This document shows, one piece after another, positions 44,809 to 52,640 of a stretch of 64,000 nt of DNA. A program made the position numbers and the translations under genes. The stretch is from Chlorogloea sp. CCALA 695 (GTDB lineage Bacteria > Cyanobacteriota > Cyanobacteriia > Cyanobacteriales > Chroococcidiopsidaceae), in the NCBI RefSeq assembly GCF_003003885.1, contig NZ_PVWN01000010.1, positions 58,146-122,145 of the forward strand. The letters run 5' to 3'. Numbering within the stretch: position 1 is the stretch's first letter; each line of letters starts with the position of its first letter. The notes beneath the pieces were generated by a model that saw nothing but the letters and a program-made list of their open reading frames with translations, had not been told where the DNA came from and ran no database searches.

Positions 44809-45147
44809 CCAAGCTCAAGCGCCATCTACCTTGGGTCAAAACAGTACATATGCACTGTTGCCTAGTCTATCTATTGAGCAACAAGGATTCTAGCTATTTG
44901 GCTCTCAATTTTACAATTCTTAATGCTAGGAAGGCGATCGCCGATAAATCCACACAAAAAAACTCCTGGGAGTCTTGCCGTGTTTCGACCCCAAGAGCTT
45001 TTTCGATTCTGTTCGCTCCTCACACAAGATAAATATATGTTGGATGCTTAGGGAGGGGATCGAGGGGAGTGACACTTTGAGTATTGTCACCTAGGTAAAG
45101 CTGAGTCGCCGTAAAATAGGGGTTATGCCCATTAAAATCAGCTTCCA
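44809..45147. other. Intergenic region with two inverted repeats
   Basis: The 339-nt gap lies between divergent sbcC and an ABC-ATPase gene. AACAGT (44840-44845) with ACTGTT (44854-44859) forms one inverted repeat close to the sbcC start. GTGACA (45069-45074) with TGTCAC (45085-45090) forms another, 58 nt upstream of the ABC gene. Either could be an operator. No small gene or RNA is recognisable. A HIP1-like GGCGATCGCC is at 44933-44942. Confidence 0.6.
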
Positions 45148-46080
45148 ATGACCGAAAACGCGATTAATACTGAAAATCTCTGCCGTAATTTTGGTAAAGT
45201 CCAAGCGGTAGACAATCTTTGTTTGCAAGTACCCAGAGGAGTTGTCTTTGGTTTTTTGGGGGCTAATGGTTCGGGAAAAACTACAACAATTCGGCTGCTA
45301 TTGGGGTTATTAGAGCCAACAAGCGGATGCGCCGAAGTGTTGGGCTACGATACAAAAAATCAAGCTAACTCTATTCGCCGTCGCACGGGGGCATTGTTAG
45401 AACATCCCGGCTTATACGAACGTTTGAGCGCGGCGGACAATTTAGAATTTTACGGCAGAGCTTGGCGTTTGCCAACAGCTAAAAGGCGATCGCGCATTAA
45501 AGAATTATTAAATAATTTGGGATTGTGGGAACGCCGAAACGAAAGTGTAGGTAATTGGAGTCGTGGTATGAAACAGCGTTTAGCGGTGGCTAGAGCAATG
45601 CTACACAATCCCCCATTGATTTTTTTGGATGAACCAACGGCGGGACTAGATCCGGTGGCGGCGGCGGCTTTACGGGAACAATTGCAAACAATGGTAGAAA
45701 GAGAAGGAGTAACGGTGTTTTTAACTACTCACAACTTAGGAGAAGCCGAAAAATTGTGCCAGCTTTTGGCGGTAATTCGTCAAGGAAAGTTAATTGCAGT
45801 AGGAAATCCCCAGGAGTTACGAGCTAAAGCCAGCGTTCCCCGGATTGAAGTTGTAGGTAGTGGGTTTACGCACGAAGTGCAAAGCTTTTTACAAACCCAA
45901 CCAGGGGTAACAGAAGTAAATATTGCTGGGGAAGTTTTGACGATAAATTTAGAAAAACCGATAAGCGCTGCGCCATTAGTAAATTTGTTAGTGCAAGCAG
46001 GAGTAAAAATAGAAGAAGTCCGTAAAGATAGCGCCAGTTTGGAAGAAGTATTTTTAAATTTGATGGGGGCAGATAATTAG
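45148..46080 (+). CDS. ABC transporter ATP-binding protein (ABC-2 type)
   Basis: The 310-residue ATPase has Walker A FLGANGSGKTTTIRLLLGLL near 34-53, signature NWSRGMKQRLAVARAM near 136-151, Walker B PLIFLDEPTAGLDPVAAAAL near 156-175 and TTHNLGEAEKL with the switch histidine. The C-terminal 90 residues are the domain typical of ABC-2 exporter ATPases such as those of the CcmA/NatA type. It probably works with the ABC-2 permease encoded at 46649. The pair is separated by a 568-nt insertion of two small genes. Substrate is unknown. Confidence 0.9.
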   Translation: MTENAINTENLCRNFGKVQAVDNLCLQVPRGVVFGFLGANGSGKTTTIRLLLGLLEPTSGCAEVLGYDTKNQANSIRRRTGALLEHPGLYERLSAADNLEFYGRAWRLPTAKRRSRIKELLNNLGLWERRNESVGNWSRGMKQRLAVARAMLHNPPLIFLDEPTAGLDPVAAAALREQLQTMVEREGVTVFLTTHNLGEAEKLCQLLAVIRQGKLIAVGNPQELRAKASVPRIEVVGSGFTHEVQSFLQTQPGVTEVNIAGEVLTINLEKPISAAPLVNLLVQAGVKIEEVRKDSASLEEVFLNLMGADN

Positions 46081-46128
46081 AATCTCTAGAATAGATACCA
46101 AGGTAGCCTTTCAGGTAAAAATTATTAG

Positions 46129-46219
46129 GTTTACGGTTCAACTTAAAAGTGTTTTCCGTTAATATAATGAGTAAAATATGTATTAACGAATAATCATATG
46201 TTTACAGTTCAACTTAAAA
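46129..46219 (+). repeat. 20-bp direct repeat at the start of a small gene
   Basis: GTTTACGGTTCAACTTAAAA (46129-46148) and GTTTACAGTTCAACTTAAAA (46200-46219) differ at one base, and their starts are 71 nt apart. The second copy is the 5' end of the 49-residue gene. The first is a stranded copy upstream, so the start of the gene was duplicated locally. Confidence 0.8.
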
Positions 46220-46347
46220 ATGGGGATACTTTGCAAGTTCCACTAGACGAACTAGAGGAGTTTTTAGAGAAAAACCGCGATCGCATTCAAGTTCGACAGA
46301 AAAAGATGGAAAAGCGACGCACTGCGGTAGTTATTCCAACTAATTAG
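46198..46347 (+). CDS. Small basic protein, 49 residues
   Basis: This short gene reads MFTVQLKNGDTLQVPLDELE, then EFLEKNRDRIQVRQKKMEKR, then RTAVVIPTN and TAG. A beta-hairpin start followed by an acidic helix and a basic RQKKMEKRR helix is predicted by eye. No signal or membrane segment is present. It is not a family I can name. It lies between the ABC ATPase and permease genes, and its stop overlaps that of a convergent 90-residue gene by a few bases. The coding pattern and HIP1 site GCGATCGC-like bases inside it suggest a real gene. Confidence 0.6.
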   Translation: MFTVQLKNGDTLQVPLDELEEFLEKNRDRIQVRQKKMEKRRTAVVIPTN

Positions 46348-46616
46348 CAGTAAATAACTACTGTCACATCACTTAGAGAATATATATACTCTCCTCTATC
46401 AAGCTGCTCATCAGTTTCAGCAACGGACACTATACAATTTCTAAACAACCTGTACTCAGTTTTAGAATTGTCTTGCGAGGAAGGCGTGTATTCTTCTTCT
46501 ATACCTAGTTCGACGTATACAGGGAAGCTTTTTTGTCTCTGGATCTCACCATATACATATCCACCACTGTTTCCCTCTATAAATTCCTCCCGTCTAGTTC
46601 TAATTCGTAGCACCAT
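46344..46616 (-). CDS. Hypothetical 90-residue protein
   Basis: The protein begins MVLRIRTRREEFIEGNSGGY and continues VYGEIQRQKSFPVYVELGIE, then TEYRLFRNCIVSVAETDEQL. It looks like a small mostly beta domain with a charged middle. I know no family and see no strong ribosome site. It is convergent with the 49-residue gene, so the two genes fill the gap between two halves of an ABC transporter. It could be a spurious frame, but its amino-acid composition is protein-like. Confidence 0.5.
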   Translation of the reverse strand: MVLRIRTRREEFIEGNSGGYVYGEIQRQKSFPVYVELGIEEEYTPSSQDNSKTEYRLFRNCIVSVAETDEQLDRGEYIYSLSDVTVVIYC

Positions 46617-46648
46617 AATTTATTAGCTGTGAAAGTATTAGATAAGTA

Positions 46649-47395
46649 ATGAACATTAAGGCAGACTTTGCCGATATTTGGACGGTAATGTGGAAGGAAT
46701 GGCGCGAATTACTATTTAGTCGTGGCAATTTACGGTCAATTTTATTAAGTTTACTGCCATCAGTATTAATATTCGGCATTTTGTTACCTGCTCAAGTCGG
46801 GCGCGTGTGGGTAGATTCGCCGATGTCAATGGTATTGTGGGGTTGGCTAGCAATGCTCCCTGTAACGGCGATAATTGCCGATGCTTTTGCGGGTGAAAGA
46901 GAGCGCCATACTCTAGAAACTCTTTTGGCTAGTCCCTTATCGGAACAAGCAATATTACTCGGTAAAGTAGGCGCGGCGGTAAGCTATGCTTGGTTGCTGG
47001 CGCTGATTATGCTGCTTGTGGCTTTAATTACGGTTAATGTTGTTGATGGCAATGGTATATTGCTTTACCCTGTAGAAGTTGCCTTTGGTGGGGGCATTTT
47101 AGGCTTACTAACTGCAACCTTGTCTGCAAGTATTGGCGTACTTGTTTCTTTACGCGCGGCTACAGTAAAACAGGCGGCTCAACAATTGGTTTTTGCTTCG
47201 ATTGCTGTTACTTGGCTACCGTTATTTGCTCTAAGTTTGCTGCCAATGCAGTTACAGGAAAACTTGACAATATCGGCTAAAAGTGGTAGCGAAACAATTT
47301 TTTTGTGGGCTTGTGTCGTGCTGCTTGGGTTAGATTTTGGCTTATTAATGCTGGCTATGGCAAGATTTAAACGATCGCGTTTAATTACTGATTAA
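46649..47395 (+). CDS. ABC-2 type transporter permease
   Basis: The 248-residue protein has six hydrophobic helices and the ABC-2 loop FAGERERHTLETLLASPLSE near 85-104. WKEWRELLFSRGNLRSILLS at the N-terminus is also typical of this export-type permease. It likely pairs with the ATPase encoded at 45148, because the two have the same orientation and matching exporter class. The transported substrate is unknown. The gene end overlaps that of the convergent histidine kinase by about 11 bp. Confidence 0.85.
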   Translation: MNIKADFADIWTVMWKEWRELLFSRGNLRSILLSLLPSVLIFGILLPAQVGRVWVDSPMSMVLWGWLAMLPVTAIIADAFAGERERHTLETLLASPLSEQAILLGKVGAAVSYAWLLALIMLLVALITVNVVDGNGILLYPVEVAFGGGILGLLTATLSASIGVLVSLRAATVKQAAQQLVFASIAVTWLPLFALSLLPMQLQENLTISAKSGSETIFLWACVVLLGLDFGLLMLAMARFKRSRLITD

Positions 47396-48722
47396 CAGAG
47401 CGGGGTAGGATAATTGTAAAAGTTGAACCTTGATTAAGCTTGCTTTCTACCTCTATTTTTCCTCCCATTAGCTTTATTAAGCGATCGCTAATTGCTAATC
47501 CTAAACCTGTACCGCCGTGCTGACGGGTAATAGTTTGGTTTACTTGGTGAAATTCTCTAAAAATATCTTTAGTATTTTCCTCAGCGACCCCAATCCCTGT
47601 ATCGCTAATAGAAATCGCTATTTGGTCTAAAGGCAACTCCCAGGCTTTTATTTTTACGCCGCCAACATCGGTGAATTTAATAGCGTTAGATAGCAAGTTG
47701 ACTAATACTTGACGTAAGCGATCGCTATCATTGATAGCGATCAGGTTAGCTAAGTCTAAGTGTACATCAAAATCTAAGTTTTTTTGCTTTACTAAGGAAT
47801 CATACTCAGCCTTAATTTCATTTATTAGTTCAACTAAATTAAATTTTTGCGGGATAAGTTCTAAACTATTAGCCTCTATTTTGGCAGCTTGCAGAATGTC
47901 CTCAATTAACTTTAGTAAATGCTTGCCATTACTAAAAATTCTCTTTACCATGTTTTGTTGATTTTCGGCAAGCGGTGAGTTTTGTTGACGCAGTAGTAGT
48001 TGAGAAAACCCGACAATTGCATTCATGGGGGTACGCAATTCGTGAGACATAATCGCCAAAAAATGGGATTTTAAACGCGCATTTTCTTGGAGTTGTAAAT
48101 TATGCAACTGAACTTCACGCAGAGTTTCTTCGGCTTTTTTACGTGCTGTAATGTCACGCATTTGCCAGCGCAGACTTGTAGGTCTACCTTGATTGTCGCG
48201 GATAATTGATACGGTTAAAGAGGCATCAATTGTAGCAGCAAGGCGCGGACTAATCTTCACTTCCCATTCTGTCAATTTATCGGTATGGTGCAGTTGATTC
48301 AACCGAGCGCGAAAAGCTTGACGCTGATCTAATTGAATATAGTTAGCTATTGGTTTGCCAGTTAAATAAGTTTGAGAGGTATTGAGTAATTTTGCCGCCG
48401 CGTAGTTAATTTCCCGGATGAGTCCTACACAATCGGTCACTAAGTAGCCATCGGGAGCAAATTCAAATAAGTCATGATAACGTCGATTTTCGGCTTTAAT
48501 TTGAATGTTTGCGATCGCTAGTTGGTCATTTTGCACCCTCATTTCTTCTTCCGCTACCCGGAGTTCTTCTAAAGCCGTTTCTAATTCTGCCAAAGCTTGG
48601 GAGGTTATTGGTTGCGGCTGGCTAGGTGATTGACCATGTTGATTTTGCAATTTTGCGGCGCGATCGCGTACTATATTAAGCTTTCGCCCAAACTCATCTA
48701 AGTTGTCCATTGCTTCTTTCAC
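47385..48722 (-). CDS. PAS-domain sensor histidine kinase
   Basis: The 445-residue kinase starts with a coiled coil (about 45-80, with LAELETALEELRVAEEEMRV), then a PAS domain (about 83-195, with LFEFAPDGYLVTDCVGLIRE). The HisKA helix [18 protein letters not shown] near 222 contains the phosphoaccepting histidine, and the ATPase domain has [24 protein letters not shown] and [14 protein letters not shown]. No transmembrane segment is seen, so it is soluble. It is the promoter-distal gene of the 12-kb sensory cluster; the CheR-PAS gene upstream is separated by about 200 nt. The ligand of the PAS is unknown. Confidence 0.9.
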   Translation of the reverse strand: MKEAMDNLDEFGRKLNIVRDRAAKLQNQHGQSPSQPQPITSQALAELETALEELRVAEEEMRVQNDQLAIANIQIKAENRRYHDLFEFAPDGYLVTDCVGLIREINYAAAKLLNTSQTYLTGKPIANYIQLDQRQAFRARLNQLHHTDKLTEWEVKISPRLAATIDASLTVSIIRDNQGRPTSLRWQMRDITARKKAEETLREVQLHNLQLQENARLKSHFLAIMSHELRTPMNAIVGFSQLLLRQQNSPLAENQQNMVKRIFSNGKHLLKLIEDILQAAKIEANSLELIPQKFNLVELINEIKAEYDSLVKQKNLDFDVHLDLANLIAINDSDRLRQVLVNLLSNAIKFTDVGGVKIKAWELPLDQIAISISDTGIGVAEENTKDIFREFHQVNQTITRQHGGTGLGLAISDRLIKLMGGKIEVESKLNQGSTFTIILPRSVNQ

Positions 48723-48921
48723 AGACCTTAAACTTGATTTCTAAAATTATTGTTTAGTATTACCGTTAGGTATTGCAGGGAAAAACGTTAATTTTGATAT
48801 AATTTTTTATAGCTATATTTATTTAAATAGTAAGCTATATAATTATTTTGTAATCTACTTTAGAGCCTATATATTATGTACTACCTAAGAAGGAGTCAGA
48901 AGCGATAACTTTAATATTTTG

Positions 48922-50778
48922 CTATTCTGGTGTATTTATTGCTTCAACCAAAACAATTACGCCGCGAATTTTATCCAATTTACCCACCAAAGAACTACAG
49001 GTAACTTTAGCCTGAAATGTTTTACCACGACGGTTAACGGTACTCAAGCTTAGTTCTACAGTTTTGATATCTCCACTTAAACAGTCACGAATTGGCTGGC
49101 GCAATTGCTCAACGGGCAAACCAATATCTAAATTCATAAAGTGCTGTCCCACAACTTCCTGACTCCGCAACCCCCACAAATCTTCACTTTTTTCGTTCCA
49201 AATTTGAATTATTGATTCTCGATTTAAAACTGCAACTCCACCCGTCAAGCTATTAAAAATTGCTTCTAAAAAGCCATTAGCTTGATTGAGTTCTTCACTT
49301 CGCAAACGCAACTCTGCGTTGATTGTCTGCAATTCTTCGTTAGAAGATTGCAATTCTTCGTTCATCGTCTCTAATTCTTCATTGGTAGATTGCAATTCTT
49401 CATTAGTTGTTTCTAATTCTTCATTAGCAGATTGCAATTCTTCATTAGTTGTTTCTAATTCTTCGTTAGTAGACTGCAATTGCTCGTAAGCCATCTCCAA
49501 TTCTTGGTTGGCGTTTTCAATTTCTTCTTGCAGCTTTTTATAGCGACTAACTTCGACAAAGACAACACTAACTCCTAGCAAGTTTTGGAGCAGGTCGTAA
49601 AGGGGAGTAATTTGAACATCAAAGTAGTTAACGTTGTTATGAGCGATCGCCCAGCCAATGCTACTAAGAGCAGCAGCACGATGGGTATTAATAACTTCGT
49701 CAATAGGCGATCGCAATTCTACCGGGCGGTAAGAAACTTCCAAGTCTTGCAGAGGGCGGTTAATATCTTTTGAACTAAGTTTAAATAATAGTCGTGCTTG
49801 CTCGTTGGCTAAAATCAATAAACCATTAACATCGACAACTATTTGAGCGTAGTTACCAATATCAAAAACTGCATCGCGCAAAAGACTGTTATTAGCTATA
49901 AAATTGGGGTCTTGATCTTTATCATAATTGCTTACCATAAAATATTCCCGGCTACGAGCAAGACCAGCTTTGATAAATATGCGCTGTTTCAAGTTTAACG
50001 GCACGAAAGAAATGTTAGAAGTAAGCAATAGCTCGGCTTTGCCTAATACTAAAAAACTGCCTTCATTGAGGGCAAAATGAAACCGAGAGATAATTTTTGC
50101 TTGAGTTTCGGCATGAAAATACATTAATGTATTACGACAAGATAATAGATCGATGCGCGAAATCGGCGGATCTTGCAGCAAGTCATGACGACCAAAAATT
50201 ACCGAGCGGCGCAAATCTGGACAAAAAGTATAAGAGCCATTGCTGTGATTAAAGTATCGCTCTAACAAGGGTGGGGGTATGCCTTCTACTTCTTTGGCGT
50301 TGTAGGTAGCTTGGCGCGCTTGATGGAGGGCTATTTCGTCTACATTGGTAGCATAAATTTTTACTTTTTGGTGGAACTCCTCAAGCCCCAAAACTTCGGC
50401 GAGTACCATTGCTAGGGTGTAGGCTTCTTGCCCCGAAGCACACCCTGCACACCATACGCGGATGCGGTCTGTGGATAAATTTTTGCGCGCTACAATTTTG
50501 GGAACTACGTCTTTTTCTAAATACTCCCACACTGCGCGATCGCGAAAAAATGCAGTAACGTTGATTAAAATTGTGTTGAATAGGTAAGAAAATTCTTCGG
50601 GATGTACTTCTAAATAATCGGTGTATTCTCCGTAGGTTTGAATGTCGGTATTTTGCATCCGAACCTGGACGCGACGCATTAGACTGGGACGTTTGTAGCC
50701 TGTGAAGTCAAACCCACGATTGTGTTTGATGTATTCAAGCAATGCTTCAAATTCGGGGTCTATTTCGGGGGTGTTCAT
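48922..50778 (-). CDS. CheR-type methyltransferase with coiled coil and PAS domains
   Basis: The N-terminal part (about 1-270) is a CheR protein-glutamate methyltransferase with FEALLEYIKHNRGFDFTGYK, the SAM region IRVWCAGCASGQEAYTLAMV, and LSCRNTLMYFHAETQAKI. A PAS-like domain follows (about 300-420), then a long repetitive coiled coil of NEELQSTNEELETT-type units (about 435-515), then a second PAS domain. I chose the ATG at 50778, which gives the family start MNTPEIDPEF. An upstream ATG at 50889 adds 37 residues lacking similarity. The next gene upstream encodes a matching CheB. With no chemoreceptor nearby the methyl acceptor is unclear. Confidence 0.87.
   Translation of the reverse strand: MNTPEIDPEFEALLEYIKHNRGFDFTGYKRPSLMRRVQVRMQNTDIQTYGEYTDYLEVHPEEFSYLFNTILINVTAFFRDRAVWEYLEKDVVPKIVARKNLSTDRIRVWCAGCASGQEAYTLAMVLAEVLGLEEFHQKVKIYATNVDEIALHQARQATYNAKEVEGIPPPLLERYFNHSNGSYTFCPDLRRSVIFGRHDLLQDPPISRIDLLSCRNTLMYFHAETQAKIISRFHFALNEGSFLVLGKAELLLTSNISFVPLNLKQRIFIKAGLARSREYFMVSNYDKDQDPNFIANNSLLRDAVFDIGNYAQIVVDVNGLLILANEQARLLFKLSSKDINRPLQDLEVSYRPVELRSPIDEVINTHRAAALSSIGWAIAHNNVNYFDVQITPLYDLLQNLLGVSVVFVEVSRYKKLQEEIENANQELEMAYEQLQSTNEELETTNEELQSANEELETTNEELQSTNEELETMNEELQSSNEELQTINAELRLRSEELNQANGFLEAIFNSLTGGVAVLNRESIIQIWNEKSEDLWGLRSQEVVGQHFMNLDIGLPVEQLRQPIRDCLSGDIKTVELSLSTVNRRGKTFQAKVTCSSLVGKLDKIRGVIVLVEAINTPE
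49320..49490 (-). repeat. 42-bp-period repeat coding for coiled coil
   Basis: Within the CheR-PAS gene, DNA reading complement of NEELxxxNEEL units recurs with a 42-bp (14-residue) period for about four copies. The repeats differ by only a few bases and lengthen the coiled coil that links the methyltransferase to the distal PAS domain. The same composition yields an open but meaningless frame on the plus strand. Confidence 0.8.
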
Positions 50779-50942
50779 GAGGGCTTGTTTAAAAAAACCA
50801 GGACTTGGGGGTTTAGTTTGTAGCCCCCCGAAACTCTGCAAAAGTATCTTTGTGGCTACACTTTTGGGCAATCTGAGTTTTGTAAGCATTTATTTTACAG
50901 GCAGGGAAGGAGAAATATTTTTTATTTTTGCCTTTTTGCTAC

Positions 50943-52571
50943 TTACTTAATTTTTGTTAACTTAACTAAAGTTTGAGCAACTTCTGCCAGGGGCAATACT
51001 TGAGCGTTGTCAACATACTCTTGATGTATGGTTTCTTCTCCTTGTACCACGATCGCATAACCTCCGGTTTCCCGAATTGCCCTTAAACCCATGATGCCAT
51101 CTTTGCCTGTGGGATTAAGTATTAAAGCGATGACTTTTTCTCGAAAGCTTCCGGCGACAGATTCAAACAACAAGTCAGCCGATGGCTTTGCAAAATGCAC
51201 TAATTTAGACGGCAACAATGCCAAACTACCGTCAGGATTAACTAATATATGGTGGCTTTTAGGGGCAATATAAACTGTCCCCGGTCGCAATATATCTCCT
51301 GATGCTGCAAGTTTGACATTAAAGCTAGTACCACTACTAAGGTTAGCTACTAACTCCTGATCTTGGTCGCCTTGCTGTGTCACAATAATCGCACTTTCAA
51401 TCCCTTCTATCTGGGCTAAAACTTCTTTTAGATCCTTGGTATCGGCGGTCAGAGCGATCGCGATTACGTGCTTATTAGTATCGTTGGCATATTCTGAGGG
51501 AGAAACTGAGCTTACTAAATTTTGCTGTTCTAATTGATCGTTGACAACAGCCAATTCTTCGCTAGTATCAGAGCTTAAAAGCATCTGGCGGACAAGCACC
51601 GCACTTTGTTGGCTGTCGTGGGCTTGGGTTTGAAAACGTTGGGCTGAGATAGTTTGACTGTTGGTCTGGGCGCGTTTAGCCATGCGATCGGTGAGGGCGG
51701 CTTTTTCTTCTAACGCCCTCAAGGCGCTCCATAAAGCTACTTCTAAAGCGTCGTTTTGTTCAGCAAGTAAGCTATTAATTGAGTAAGCATGACCTGTACG
51801 ACAGCGAAAACGAACCAGCTTGCCTTCTTGCAATTCCCATAATGTACCGCTACATTCAGGACAAGCAAAGCCCGATGGTTTGCCAGGACGATTGGGGTTT
51901 TGCATAGTGTCTAAGTCAAAGTGGGCAATATTTGCTTCCATTTCCAATAGCTGAGGTATGGGCGCTTTTGACTCTACAACAGGTTGGTCAGCTAAGTAGG
52001 TTAAAGTTTTAGCAATATCACCTACTTTAAGAATGTAATCTACATCAACATTTTCAATCGCACTGGTGGGCATTCCTGAATATAATGCTTCTTCTGGATC
52101 TTGAGCAATCGCTACTCCACCACGTTGCTTAATTACTGCTAATCCTGCCGTACCGTCATCTAGCAAGCCCGATAATATTACACCTACAACTCTTTGACCA
52201 TAACTACGGGCGGCGGTACGAAATAATGGATCAATGGCGGGGCGATGGCTGTTTTCCCGCGCACTTCTTGCTAGATGAATACAACGATCTTTAATTAATA
52301 AGTGTTTGTCAGAAGGGGCTACATAGATTCTTCCTGGGCTGATTACTTCGCCGTCGGTGGGATGACGTGCTTGCAGCGATGACAATTCTCCGTGCTGTTT
52401 GGCGATCGCCCGGTTCAAAATTGTGGGCAACATACTTTTGCCATGAACGGGAATATGCAGCACAATAAACACGGCGGCGGCTAAGTCTTGAGGTAAGCTA
52501 CTTACCAGTTGACAGAGCGTTTCTACTCCCCCGGCAGAAGCGCCAACAACAATAATGTCATGTCCAGACAT
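50943..52571 (-). CDS. CheB-type methylesterase with a second, degenerate CheB domain
   Basis: Residues 1-190 are a complete CheB catalytic domain with no receiver: Ser12 in VVGASAGGVETL, His39 in VLHIPVHGKSML and the catalytic Asp in LLDDGTAGL near 135. A Cys-rich linker follows (FACPECSGTLWEL, FRCRTGHAYSI, about 230-265). From about 365 to the end a second CheB-like fold appears (LRPGTVYIAPKSHHILVN, NPTGKDGIMGLRAIRETGGY). It lacks the serine and histidine, and the Asp is kept. The gene sits upstream of the CheR-PAS gene in the same direction (54 nt to the longest ATG, 164 nt to the preferred start). The second domain may be regulatory. Confidence 0.85.
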   Translation of the reverse strand: MSGHDIIVVGASAGGVETLCQLVSSLPQDLAAAVFIVLHIPVHGKSMLPTILNRAIAKQHGELSSLQARHPTDGEVISPGRIYVAPSDKHLLIKDRCIHLARSARENSHRPAIDPLFRTAARSYGQRVVGVILSGLLDDGTAGLAVIKQRGGVAIAQDPEEALYSGMPTSAIENVDVDYILKVGDIAKTLTYLADQPVVESKAPIPQLLEMEANIAHFDLDTMQNPNRPGKPSGFACPECSGTLWELQEGKLVRFRCRTGHAYSINSLLAEQNDALEVALWSALRALEEKAALTDRMAKRAQTNSQTISAQRFQTQAHDSQQSAVLVRQMLLSSDTSEELAVVNDQLEQQNLVSSVSPSEYANDTNKHVIAIALTADTKDLKEVLAQIEGIESAIIVTQQGDQDQELVANLSSGTSFNVKLAASGDILRPGTVYIAPKSHHILVNPDGSLALLPSKLVHFAKPSADLLFESVAGSFREKVIALILNPTGKDGIMGLRAIRETGGYAIVVQGEETIHQEYVDNAQVLPLAEVAQTLVKLTKIK

Positions 52572-52640
52572 TTTCTTAATTTTTCCTTTAATTTGCCTTA
52601 ATTAAATTAAGACTAACCTAATCTAGAGTTTTAACTTGTA

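Noticed and set aside
44850..45032. Frame of 60 codons between sbcC and the ABC-ATPase gene
   Set aside because: No ribosome site and no coding pattern; the region holds inverted repeats instead.
49286..49489. Frame of 67 codons on the plus strand, rich in Ser, Asn and Leu
   Set aside because: It is the antisense of the 42-bp repeat in the CheR-PAS gene, which produces open frames by composition.
49320..49490. Regular repeats that might suggest a CRISPR array
   Set aside because: The repeats are contiguous, in frame, and encode a coiled coil; there are no unique spacers.
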